Position numbers and translations under genes: made by a program. DNA of 64,000 nt from Rhodovastum sp963709085. Lineage in GTDB: Bacteria > Pseudomonadota > Alphaproteobacteria > Acetobacterales > Acetobacteraceae. The stretch is from positions 620,001 to 684,000 of the forward strand of contig CAVPVB010000024.1 of NCBI GenBank assembly GCA_963709085.1, given 5' to 3'. Shown here in pieces: positions 17,805 through 26,288 of this stretch (position 1 is its first letter; every line of letters begins with the position of its first letter). The notes beneath the pieces were generated by a model that saw nothing but the letters and a program-made list of their open reading frames with translations, was not told where the DNA came from and did no database searches.

Positions 17805-18980
17805 ATGCTCGACCTGACCAGTCTGGTCGTACTGGCGGGCCTGTTCCTCAGCGCGATCGTCGGCGAGGCGGTGCTCTACCGGGACACGCTGCGCCTGCAG
17901 ATCAACGTGCCGAACGCGCTGCAGGAGAAGGGCTTCAACGAGGCGGTCGCCGAGGAAGTGTTCTCCTCGGAAGCCGCCCGCATCATCCACGGCCAGTCCG
18001 TTGTTCCCGCGCCCGCCATCCGCGTCCACTCGGAACCGAACCTGCTCTCCGCCGTCGTTCAGCCGCTCGGCCTCGAGACGGCCGTCGCCGCGTTGCAGTC
18101 ACAGTTCGGCGTCGACCGTCTTGCCGTCATCGCCGCGATCATGCCGGGCCACGGCAAGCCCGACAACGCCGAGGATTCCTCTCCGAAGGCCGCCGGCAGC
18201 ACTGCGCAGCCGCTGCAAATGGTGCTGGTCGTCTCGCAGCCGGAGACCGCGCCGGCCCAGGCCCGGATCGCCCAGGAGGACGGCGACCCGGTCACATTGG
18301 TCCGGCGCGCCGCGCAATGGAGCATGGAGCGGGTCGCCCCCTATCGTGTCGCGCTGTCGCATTTCCTCAGCGGGACCGAAGGCGATGCCGAGGGATTCGG
18401 GCTGGCCCGCCAGACCGTCGCGCGCGCCCTGGTCCGCCCCTGGCAGCCCCGGCAGGCCGCCGAGCACGCCCTGCTCTATAACATTCTCGGCCTGGTCGAC
18501 ACCGCCGAGAACGACCTCCCCGCCGCCGTTGCCGCCTATCGCTCGATCGACACGATCCCCGGCGTGCCGGCGGAAGTGCGCGCGGAAGTGGCGCTCAACC
18601 ACGCCATCGTCGCGCTCGCGCTCAAACAACCCGCGCACGCGGCGGATCTGCTGGTGCTGGCCAAGACGACCTCCACCCTGGTCAACCTGCCCGGATTCGC
18701 CGACAACCGGCGCCTGATCGAAGGACTGATCGCCTGGGGGAATGGCGATCTCGCGGCTGCCGAGACCATCTTCCGCGGCGTTACCGCGCAGGCGCCGCTG
18801 AACGAGGCGGGACATCATTATCTCGGCGAAGTGCTGGCTGCGCGCGGCGACAGCGCTGGCGCCGACACGGCGCACGCCACCGCAGGCGCGGTCCATAGCG
18901 CCGATCCGCCACGCCAGGCGCTGGCGGTGGCGCTGTTCTGGGTCGACCCCGTGGCCGGCGGGCTGACACGGCGATTTTGA
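17805..18980 (+). CDS. Membrane-anchored TPR-like protein 2
   Basis: Protein of 391 residues, paralogue of the protein at 9819. It has an N-terminal span (SLVVLAGLFLSAIVGEAVLY) and a middle domain with LGLETAVAALQSQFGVDRLA and PVTLVRRAAQWSMERVAPYR, matching VDLIRRATLVGLTHIDPY in copy 1. TPR-like helical pairs begin about residue 215 (LLYNILGLVDTAENDLPAAV, RAEVALNHAIVALALKQPAHA). The two copies bracket the ABC fusion, mitofilin-like and ParA-like genes. The ATG at 17805 begins the hydrophobic anchor directly. A scaffold role is inferred from TPR repeats. Confidence 0.7.
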   Translation: MLDLTSLVVLAGLFLSAIVGEAVLYRDTLRLQINVPNALQEKGFNEAVAEEVFSSEAARIIHGQSVVPAPAIRVHSEPNLLSAVVQPLGLETAVAALQSQFGVDRLAVIAAIMPGHGKPDNAEDSSPKAAGSTAQPLQMVLVVSQPETAPAQARIAQEDGDPVTLVRRAAQWSMERVAPYRVALSHFLSGTEGDAEGFGLARQTVARALVRPWQPRQAAEHALLYNILGLVDTAENDLPAAVAAYRSIDTIPGVPAEVRAEVALNHAIVALALKQPAHAADLLVLAKTTSTLVNLPGFADNRRLIEGLIAWGNGDLAAAETIFRGVTAQAPLNEAGHHYLGEVLAARGDSAGADTAHATAGAVHSADPPRQALAVALFWVDPVAGGLTRRF

Positions 18981-19188
18981 TTTCGCGCTTTGAGTTCGCT
19001 ATCCGCAAGCCGATCGTTGCGCCGGCGCGGCATACCGCCCGGTTGATTCACGAGGTTGAAACAAAATGGCATGATTTGCAAAGCTGTTCCGCGACCTTGT
19101 TGTATCCAGGCCGGGAATGCGCCACAATTCCGATGAAACCCGCTGCAACGGTGCGGCCGTCCGTCGGCTCGCCCCAAGGAGGTCGACG

Positions 19189-19482
19189 ATGCGAAATATT
19201 ATCTATTCGGGAGTTCTGGCCATCAGCTTGCTGGTGCCGGCCGTAGCCAGTGCCCAAACCCCGGCGGCCCCGCCCGCCCCGGCCAGCGAACAGTACCTGG
19301 TGCTGCGGCCGGCGCAGTTGCTGGCCATCGGCGCCGGCGTGGTGGTCGGTGCGCTGGTGTTCCAGGTGGCCGTTCCCACTCGTCTTGGCGTGCTCGCCGG
19401 CGCCGTGATCGGCGGCTACCTGGGCGATTTCTGGTACAGCGGCAGCCAGCTCGAACTCCACGTCACGACGCCCAAGACCTGA
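19189..19482 (+). CDS. Exported glycine-rich double-span protein 3
   Basis: Protein of 97 residues with a signal peptide (IIYSGVLAISLLVPAVASA), a short Pro/Ala linker, then a glycine-rich hydrophobic hairpin (LLAIGAGVVVGALVFQVAV and LGVLAGAVIGGYLGDFWY), ending in a polar tail. It is similar in plan to the proteins at 14945, 15283 and 21596. A strong ribosome binding site (AAGGAGG) lies 6 bases before the ATG at 19189, suggesting high expression. The 200-base gap from the TPR gene, together with the terminator after it, suggests a separate transcript. Confidence 0.72.
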   Translation: MRNIIYSGVLAISLLVPAVASAQTPAAPPAPASEQYLVLRPAQLLAIGAGVVVGALVFQVAVPTRLGVLAGAVIGGYLGDFWYSGSQLELHVTTPKT

Positions 19483-19505
19483 CCGTCCCCCTATCTGACA
19501 GACCA

Positions 19506-19550
19506 AGACCTGGCCACCCCAGACTTGGCCACCCCAGACCTGACCGCAAC
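19506..19550. repeat. 15-bp tandem repeat, three units
   Basis: Units read AGACCTGGCCACCCC, AGACTTGGCCACCCC and a degenerate third (AGACCTGACCGCAAC). It is non-coding, between the stop at 19482 and the terminator at 19567. Similar short tandem expansions occur at 37505 and 60534. Confidence 0.6.
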
Positions 19551-19566
19551 GATGCGGCCTTGTCGT

Positions 19567-19599
19567 CCCGCCGCCGCGCATCAGGTCGCGGCGGCGGGG
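19567..19599 (+). terminator. GC-rich hairpin terminator
   Basis: The 12-base arm CCCGCCGCCGCG is complementary to CGCGGCGGCGGG after a short loop, followed by a brief T run (TTTG). It lies 85 bases after the glycine-rich protein gene and probably ends its transcript. Confidence 0.55.
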
Positions 19600-19833
19600 T
19601 TTGCCGCCGCCGCGCTGCGGCAGCCACGCGCAGCGCTCATGATCTTTTCGGCCATCCCGCTGTTGCGCCGCGATGACGCGGCCGGCTGAAGCGTCATCGC
19701 AACGATGTCGGCCGCCCGTTTGCAGGCTTGCGAATCACCGGAACCAACACGCAGAAAGCTGCGACAGGCCCACGCCCGCGTCGCCGCGGCGCGACTCCGG
19801 TGGGCGCTTTTCCAGCTTCAAAAAGGCCAACGC

Positions 19834-20304
19834 ATGATTTGCCGCTTCACCGCCGCAACATTCGCCTGCCTGTTCGCAGCCCTCCTGCTGGTGGGAACAG
19901 CGCATTCCCAGGGCCAGCAAGTGGTCAAGAATGCCAGCGTGCAGTTCAGCACCGGTGAGGATGGCAAAGACAACACCACCGGGTTCACCGTCACGGTCAC
20001 CAATGCCGGCGGCAAGATCCTCGAACGCGTGTTCGAGGACAGACGGAAGGCTCAACCCGGAACCATCTCGACGTTCTGGCTCAACCGCACCCGCGCCGAG
20101 ACCGCCGAAAAGCTGAAGGGCAGCCACATCACCATCACCATCCTGCCCAGGGGCGAGGAGCGCTGGACCATCAAGGACGCCCGGCTGAAGGTAAACTTCG
20201 TGAGCGGGCCATCCAGAAGCTGGCACTGGGGGCCGTTCACCCTGCAGAGCAGTGACGGCAAGCCCGCCTCGGTCGATTTCGTGCTCGACGACGACGGCCT
20301 CTGA
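19834..20304 (+). CDS. Exported beta-rich hypothetical protein
   Basis: Protein of 156 residues with a clear signal peptide (ATFACLFAALLLVGTAHS) and a mature domain predicted as a beta sandwich (ASVQFSTGEDGKDNTTGFTV, HITITILPRGEERWTIKDAR). The region GEDGKDNTTGFTVTVTNAGG resembles the calcium- or ligand-binding edge of lipoxygenase-homology-like sandwiches, but the match is weak. AAAAGG about 8 bases upstream supports the ATG at 19834. It is the last plus-strand gene of the envelope cluster and probably periplasmic. Function is unknown. Confidence 0.62.
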   Translation: MICRFTAATFACLFAALLLVGTAHSQGQQVVKNASVQFSTGEDGKDNTTGFTVTVTNAGGKILERVFEDRRKAQPGTISTFWLNRTRAETAEKLKGSHITITILPRGEERWTIKDARLKVNFVSGPSRSWHWGPFTLQSSDGKPASVDFVLDDDGL

Positions 20305-20371
20305 GCCAAGGCGACAAAGCCGCCCCGCCCCTCAGGCGGATGATGCCGCAACCCCGCGGGATTGGCCGCCG

Positions 20372-21452
20372 CTACAGCCCCGCCGGCCCGGACTGCTCCA
20401 GTCCGGCGCCAGGCAGATCGGGCAACCGCACCGCCGGGTCGGGCACATAGGTCCAGACCATGTCGTTGGCGTAGGACATCGCCCCGGTGACCACCGACGC
20501 GGCCACCGACAGCGTGCTCGCGGCCGCCAGGGTGCCCAGATACAAATACGCGACGGCGAAGCTGCTCAACGAGCCGATAATCTGCTCGCTCGTCGTCTTC
20601 ATCGCGGCCCGGTCGGGTGCCGAGGGCTGGCGGGTAATGTGCTGCCACAGCGGCAGCGGCTGGGTCCGGGTCATACTCCACTCGCCCAGCGTGTCGGCCC
20701 CCCCCGGCTTCAGATGACCAAAGAAACCGGTCTGCACCAACCGCCACGACGCATCACCCCACGCCACCAGCCGCGAGACCTCGTTCGAGGTGATGTCCTT
20801 CCCACCGGAGGCGCCCACTGACGGATCGAACAGGTAGCGCACCTGCATCGCATCCATCGGATCGGTCATGCGATAGACCACCGCGAGCCATTGCTGCGGC
20901 ACGTCCCATCCGTTGTCGACCGCCTGCTGCATGGACAGGCGCCAGGCATCATCGATCGCCGGCGCGCTGGTCGCCCAGGGCGTGACGTAGGTCACATAGG
21001 AGCAGGCGGAATCGTGGTCGGAGACGTAGCGGATGTCGGTAAAATAGAAATCGCGCCGCTCGCAGCCGCTGGCCAGGCCCCAGTTCGACGTCGCCTCGGG
21101 CGGGTTCACCTGCAGCAATACCGCCGCATCGATCCGGTGCCCCTGCAGGCGGAACAGCACCGGTACTGACCACCGGCGCATGGGTGGCCCCGGTGGCCGG
21201 GCCGTACGGCGACACCGTCCGCCGCATCGCCACCCATTTGCCCGGCGGCAGCGGCACCTGCTTGCCTTCGCTCTCGAAAACCCCGCTGATCGCCCCCGGC
21301 ACCGGCGGCAATGCGAACAACGGCTCGGGTGACACGACGGCCGATGCCAGAATGGGTTCGGGCACCGATGTCACCGCGGTATCCAGCAGAACAAGCGCGC
21401 CGCTCGCCGCGACGATCGCGCCGCCCAGCACCAGCACATCGGCCCGCTTCAT
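20372..21452 (-). CDS. Membrane protein with DUF2061-like C terminus (one frameshift)
   Basis: About 360 residues after joining two frames near 21168. The N-terminal span (VLVLGGAIVAASGALVLLD) leads to a periplasmic region (VSPYGPATGATHAPVV then VPVLFRLQGHRIDAAVLLQV). Aromatic-rich sequence follows (ERRDFYFTDIRYVSDHDSAC, WRLVQTGFFGHLKPGG), then a C-terminal hairpin KTTSEQIIGSLSSFAVAYLY ... YANDMVW. The spacing of K, S, G and the final aromatic residues resembles the DUF2061 hairpin. Upstream and downstream frames are collinear and each ends abruptly, so a single-base error is likely. It belongs to the envelope cluster by position; its role is unknown. Confidence 0.6.
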
Positions 21453-21595
21453 GCCCGTCCGATCCATCGCACTGCGACGCCTCGCGCTGCCACGCCACAT
21501 GGATGCGGCGTCGGCTCAGGTTTCCGCCCCCGCAGGCTCAGCCCGCGGCACGGCATTGGGTGGCATCGCATCCGTCCGGACCCGGTTTCGCGGCG

Positions 21596-21913
21596 TCAGG
21601 GGGCGATGCTGTAGCCCAGGATGGCGCCAACGCCGGCGCCGACCGCCGCCCGCGTCGTCTGGAACGATTCCCAGCTCCATACCAGCGGCTGCGCGGCGGC
21701 GGCGGTCGCCCCGACCGCGGCGCTGGTGGCGCTGACGGCGGCAGGGAACAAGGCCGGCCACACGACCGCGCCGATCACCGCGCCGGTCGCCGCCCACAGC
21801 ACCACCGGAACGGCAGTCCGCACGAAGGAATCAGCGGATGCGGGCGCCGGCAGTGCGGTCGTCCCGGCAACGAGCGCAACGGCGAGGACCGCGGCGCGAA
21901 GCGGATGGGTCAT
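21596..21913 (-). CDS. Exported glycine/alanine-rich double-span protein 4
   Basis: Protein of 105 residues: signal peptide (LRAAVLAVALVAGTTALPAPASA), a first glycine-rich span (VVLWAATGAVIGAVVWPALF), an alanine-rich linker, and a second span (AAVGAGVGAILGYSIAP) at the extreme C terminus. The plan repeats that of the proteins at 14945, 15283 and 19189. GAGGAG seven bases before the ATG at 21913 supports this start over 21928. The GxxxG-type spacing favours tight helix packing or oligomerisation. Confidence 0.62.
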   Translation of the reverse strand: MTHPLRAAVLAVALVAGTTALPAPASADSFVRTAVPVVLWAATGAVIGAVVWPALFPAAVSATSAAVGATAAAAQPLVWSWESFQTTRAAVGAGVGAILGYSIAP

Positions 21914-22091
21914 GAGCCTGCTCCTCAATGGGATGAGGCCGTAAGTTTAGCCGCAACCCCGCGCGTCTGTCACCTGTCTCGGTTACGCCCGCACCGCAGG
22001 CACGGCCAACAGCGGGGCACGCCCGCGCCGGGGGCGCTTGACGCCAGGGCTGCCGGCACGATTTTGGCACTACTCCCTCCGGATCAAATCA

Positions 22092-23874
22092 TTGCCCAAC
22101 GACCGTACCCGCCCGCCCGCCATCGCCGTCCTGCGCGGGCTGCTGCCCTTCCTGCGCCCCTACCGGCTGCGCATCGCCGGCGCCGTGCTGGCGCTACTGG
22201 TGGCGGCGTCCCTGGTGCTGCTGCTCGGCCAGGGCGTGCGCCAGCTGATCGACCGCGGCTTCGCCGGCGGCAGCGCGGACCGGCTGGATGGCGCGGCGCT
22301 GGTGATGTTCGCAGTGGTCGCGGCGCTGGGCTGCGCCACCACGCTGCGCTTCTACCTGGTCTCCTGGCTCGGCGAGCGCGTCGCCGCCGATCTGCGCCGC
22401 GCCGCCTTCGACCGCCTGCTCACGCTCTCCCCCGCCTTCTACGAAACCGCCCGCACCGGGGAGCTGCTGTCGCGACTCAGTGCCGACACCTCGCTGCTGC
22501 AGTCGCTGGTCGGCTCGGCCATTTCGCAATGGCTGCGCGCGGTGCTGATCCTGATCGGCGCGCTCGCCATGATGCTGGCCACCAGCGGCAAACTTACCCT
22601 GGTGGTGCTGGCGGTGGTGCCGCTGGTGGTCGGGCCGCTGGTGCTGTTCGGACGGCGGGAGAAGCGCGCCTCGCGGGTGGCGCAGGACCGCGTCGCCGAT
22701 CTCGGCGCCCAGGCGGAGGAGGTGCTGAACGCGCTGCGCACCGTGCAGGCCTTCGGGCACGAGCAGGCTCGACCGCGCCAGCTTCGCCGCCCGGGTGCAG
22801 CGTTCGGTGGAGGCGGCGATCCTGCGCGTGCGCATCCGCTCGCTGCTGATCCTCATCGTGATCCTGCTCGGCTTCGGCGCCATCACGCTCAGCCTGTGGC
22901 TGGGCGGGCGGGAGGTGCTGGCCGGGCACCTGACCGCCGGCGCGCTGTCGGCCTTCGTGTTCTACGCCATCGTGCTGGCCACCTCGCTGTCCGGCATCAG
23001 CGAGCTGTGGGGCGAGTTGCAGCGCGCCGCCGGCGCGGCCGAGCGGCTGCTGGAACTGCTCGCCGAGCGCCCGGCCATCGCCATGCCCGCGCATCCGGTG
23101 GCGCTGCCCCGGCCGGCCCGCGGCACGGTCGCCTTCGAGGACGTGACCTTCGCCTATCCGGCCCGCCCGGAGCCGCCAGCGCTGCGCGGCTTCACCCTGC
23201 ATGTGGACCCGGGCGAGACGGTCGCCCTGGTCGGCCCGTCCGGCGCCGGCAAGACCACGGTGTTCCAGCTGCTGCTACGCTTCTACGACCCGCAATCCGG
23301 CCATGTGCGGCTGGACGGCGTCGATCTCGCCGCCGCCGACCTGGCCGAGATCCGCGGCCGCATCGGCCTGGTGCCGCAGGACCCGGTGATCTTCTCCGCC
23401 GATGTCTGGAGCAACATCCGCTATGGCCGCCCCGGCGCCAGCGACGCCGATGTGCGCGCCGCCGCCCGCGCCGCCGCCTGCGATTTCCTCGACACCCTGC
23501 CGCAGGGCTACGACACCTTCCTGGGCGAGAAGGGCGTGCGCCTGTCCGGCGGCCAGCGCCAGCGCATCGCCATTGCCCGCGCCATCCTGCGCGACGCCCC
23601 GGTGCTGCTGCTGGACGAGGCGACCAGCGCGCTGGACGCGCAATCCGAGCGGGACGTGCAGCTGGCCCTGGCGCGCCTGTCAGCCGGGCGTACCACCCTG
23701 GTCATCGCCCATCGTCTGGCCACGGTGCGCCGGGCCGATCGCATCATGGTGCTGCAGGACGGGGCCGTGGCCGCCACCGGCACGCATGACAGCCTGGTGC
23801 GCGAGAACGGCCTGTACGCCCGTCTGGCCGCCCTGCAGTTCGACGACCGGCGGCCGGCCGCGCAGCCGTCGTAA
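22092..23874 (+). CDS. ABCB/MsbA-type ABC exporter, fused TMD-NBD (one frameshift)
   Basis: Half-size type IV ABC exporter of about 590 residues. The N-terminal half has six spans beginning RPYRLRIAGAVLALLVAASL. The ATPase half has Walker A GPSGAGKTT, Q-loop LVPQDPVIFSADV, signature LSGGQRQR, Walker B VLLLDEATSALD and H-loop VIAHRLATV. The frame breaks at 22766 (GAGCAGGCTC); removing one G gives EQLDRASFAARVQ and restores a full protein. The start is uncertain: a TTG at 22092 is near the start of the conserved region, while the ATG at 22038 adds a short tail. The substrate is unknown; the family exports lipids, lipopolysaccharide precursors or drugs. It follows the envelope cluster but is probably independent. 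Confidence 0.82.
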
Positions 23875-23921
23875 CGTATATTTCATTCGTCACCGGCCAG
23901 CTTCAGCCATCCGCCCAACCG

Positions 23922-24356
23922 TCACGCCGCCAGCGCGCGCAACCGTCGCAGCACCGCCTCGGCTTCCGGTCCCGCCTCGCGCACCGCGTCCACCAGCGTC
24001 AGCGGAATATCAGGGGTGCCATCCTCGCCGGCATAGGCCATCGACCATGCGGGGAAGGCGCGCGCGGCGACGGGTCCGTCCTCGGTTACTGTCACCTCGG
24101 CGTGGCGCGGATCGGCGGCGATCGCATCGAACACCGTCTGCACCGCGGGGTACGCCCCCTCCAGCGCCTGGGCAAACCGGCCGCCACGCAACACCAGCGC
24201 GCCGGTCACCCCCAGTTCGGCATTGCGCCGCCGCGCCGTCGCCAGAATCTGCGCCAGGGCCGCCGCCACGGCGACCATATCGCCGGTGAGCTGGCTGCGG
24301 CTGACATAGACCAGCCGACGTAACGTCAGGGCGTCACGGGATGCGGTGGTGGTCAT
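23922..24356 (-). CDS. BLUF-domain blue-light sensor
   Basis: Protein of 144 residues that is almost entirely one BLUF domain, a flavin-binding blue-light sensor. All key residues are present: Tyr17 (RLVYVSR), Asn45 (RRRNAELGVTGAL), Gln63 (RFAQALEG) and Trp104 (FPAWSMAY). Tyr and Gln form the light-switchable hydrogen-bond network with the flavin. There is no attached output domain, so it is a short BLUF protein that must act by binding a partner. It is transcribed in the same direction as the OmpA gene upstream but separated by the 217-base palindromic repeat. The ABC exporter gene converges on it. Confidence 0.9.
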   Translation of the reverse strand: MTTTASRDALTLRRLVYVSRSQLTGDMVAVAAALAQILATARRRNAELGVTGALVLRGGRFAQALEGAYPAVQTVFDAIAADPRHAEVTVTEDGPVAARAFPAWSMAYAGEDGTPDIPLTLVDAVREAGPEAEAVLRRLRALAA

Positions 24357-24383
24357 GCGGTGATCTTACAGGAGGTGGAAAGG

Positions 24384-24600
24384 AAGGCCAGGGCTCTGCC
24401 CTGGACCCGCCGTCGTGCGTAGCGCGCCTTCGGCGCGACGGCCGAGAGGCCCCTGGACCCCACTCATTGAGGGCTTTGGGAAGAGGGGGGTGAGGAGATG
24501 CTGCGGCCCCTCCTCACCCCCCCTCTTCCCAAAGTCCTTAAAATGAATGGGTTCTAAGGGCTCCGCCCTTAGCGGGTCCAGGGCAGAGCCCTGGCCTTCC
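24384..24600. repeat. Dispersed palindromic intergenic repeat, copy 2 (full length)
   Basis: A large near-palindrome with outer arms starting AAGGCCAGGGCTCTGCCCTG and ending with the complement CAGGGCAGAGCCCTGGCCTT. The inner arms are GGGCTTTGGGAAGAGGGG and CCCCTCTTCCCAAAG. The right edge abuts the OmpA stop codon at 24601. Copy 5 at 48192 has the same inner arms. Confidence 0.88.
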
Positions 24601-25623
24601 TTACCGCAGCACAATCTCCACCCGCCGGTTCTGCGGTTCGCGCACCCCGTCCGCGGTCGCCACCAGCGGCTTCGTCTCGCCGAATGCCTGGATATCGATC
24701 GCCTGTTTCGCCACGCCGTGTTTCACCAGTTCCGCTGCCACCGCCTCGGCGCGGCGGCGTGACAGGGCCAGGTTGTATTGCGGCGTGCCGGTGCGGTCGG
24801 CGTGGCCCGCCACCTCGATGCGGGTCACCTGCACCCGGCTGGCGTTCTCCGCCGCCTCAACAACGATCTGCCGCGCCCGGTCGGACAGTGTCGCGCTGTC
24901 CCAGTCGAAGAACACCAGGTAGCTGCGCGCGGGGGCCGGCGCCGGCGCCGCGGCAGCGGCCGGAACTGCGGCCGGCGGCGCCGGCGGGGGCGCCACGTTG
25001 AAGGCATAGCGGACGCCCAGCATCGCGGCATGGTTGTTGTCGTCGGTGGCATAGGCCGACACGCCGTTCACCGCCGGGAACTTCCGCTGCCCGGCCACGC
25101 CGAGGAAGCGGTATTCCGCGGTGACCGACAGCCCGACCACCCAGGGGATCGGAAAGGATGTGCCGGCAATCGCCTGGTAGGCAAAGGACGGGTCGGAAAT
25201 CGACACGCCGCCCCGGGTCAGCTGCACCCACTGCGACCCGGCGCCGGCACCCAGATAGGGAAACACCCAGGGCGAACCGATATCCATGTCGAACAGCACG
25301 TTCGCCATGGCGCCGTATTTCTCCTCGGCGCCGGTCAGCACGGAACTGTTGCCTGAATTCACGCTGTTGCGCCGCCAGCTTCCCTCGGCCTCGATGCGCA
25401 CGCCGTTGCCGAAGCCCCAGCCGATGCTGCCCAGCCCGGCGAAGCCGGTGCTGAACCCGGCATCCAGCGTCGGGCCCGGCGACGGTCCGGTATGCAGGCG
25501 CACACGGGTTTCCTCCTCCCAGTTCGCCCCCGCGCCCGCGCCGACATAGAGGCCCTGGATGGGCTGCGCCCGCGCCGCCAGCGGCAGCACGAGAAGGGTG
25601 GCGGCGAGGAGGGTACGCTTCAT
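24601..25623 (-). CDS. OmpA-family outer-membrane protein
   Basis: Protein of 340 residues. A signal peptide (MKRTLLAATLLVLPLAARA) precedes an N-terminal eight-stranded-barrel-like domain (about 20-225, starting IQGLYVGAGAGANW and ending AAMLGVRYAF). A Pro/Ala hinge (PPPAPPAAVPAAAAAPAPAP) leads to an OmpA-C peptidoglycan-binding domain (SYLVFFDWDSATLSDRARQI ... VAGHADRTGTPQYNLALSRR ... NRRVEIVLR). The C-terminal domain ties the outer membrane to peptidoglycan. The ATG at 25623 opens the signal peptide; the in-frame extension to 25761 is not signal-like. The stop is directly followed by the palindromic repeat, which may protect or end the message. Confidence 0.9.
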   Translation of the reverse strand: MKRTLLAATLLVLPLAARAQPIQGLYVGAGAGANWEEETRVRLHTGPSPGPTLDAGFSTGFAGLGSIGWGFGNGVRIEAEGSWRRNSVNSGNSSVLTGAEEKYGAMANVLFDMDIGSPWVFPYLGAGAGSQWVQLTRGGVSISDPSFAYQAIAGTSFPIPWVVGLSVTAEYRFLGVAGQRKFPAVNGVSAYATDDNNHAAMLGVRYAFNVAPPPAPPAAVPAAAAAPAPAPARSYLVFFDWDSATLSDRARQIVVEAAENASRVQVTRIEVAGHADRTGTPQYNLALSRRRAEAVAAELVKHGVAKQAIDIQAFGETKPLVATADGVREPQNRRVEIVLR

Positions 25624-25787
25624 GGGATCGACCTGTTCCGTTTGCGAGCCTGCGCAACGCGGGCATAAGCGTCCGGAACTTGCGGACCGGCGTGGCTGCG
25701 CACCAGCCCACGCTTGCGCCGGCCGGCAGACGGTACCGCAACTGTGGCCGATCCGCAACACGCGGCGCCCGGCGCCGCGTCAGGAGG

Positions 25788-26123
25788 TCAAACGATCTTG
25801 CCCTCGAAGGGCGGCAGCAGGTCCGGGCTTTCGAACTCCAGCACCCACAGATCGGGGTCGAACTTCACCTGCCGGGCCACATAGGCATCCGCCGTGTCCT
25901 GCGCCACCGGCCCCGGTCCGGTGCCGCGAATCCAGGCCGCGTTTCCTTCGGCCGTGCGCATCTGCGACAGCACGGACAGCCCCTCACGCGCGCGCAGGAC
26001 GACCAGCACGCCCCCCGCATCCGGGTCGCCCTTGCGCAGCACCGCGCCGTAGCGCCCCGTGGCATTGCCCAGGCGCACCGCCATGCTGACCCAGATTTCC
26101 GCCTTCACCCGCGGCTCAGCCAT
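25788..26123 (-). CDS. DUF1491 family protein
   Basis: Protein of 111 residues typical of DUF1491, a small cytosolic family confined largely to alphaproteobacteria. Diagnostic stretches are MAEPRVKAEIWVSMAVRLGN, KGDPDAGGVLVVLR and the C-terminal FDPDLWVLEFESPD. The family function is unknown. The start at 26123 matches the conserved N terminus exactly. It is divergent from the ABC importer genes, with 165 bases between; no thiamine riboswitch was recognised there. Confidence 0.88.
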   Translation of the reverse strand: MAEPRVKAEIWVSMAVRLGNATGRYGAVLRKGDPDAGGVLVVLRAREGLSVLSQMRTAEGNAAWIRGTGPGPVAQDTADAYVARQVKFDPDLWVLEFESPDLLPPFEGKIV

Positions 26124-26288
26124 CAGCCCGGCACCCGCCAATACAAACTGCTCATGCCGGCCAGTCAGCCCGGGCGACGCCGCGTTGGCAAGTCCCCGCG
26201 TGGCGGGCGGGACCGGGCTGGCAATCCGTGGCGCTCGCACAACATCCTGGCCGGACGGATCGAGCCGGCGCAACCCGAGGGGCAAGCG

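Noticed and set aside
26124..26288. Possible thiamine (TPP) riboswitch before the THI5-type importer
   Set aside because: The conserved CTGAGA and ACCTGA-type elements were not found in this gap.
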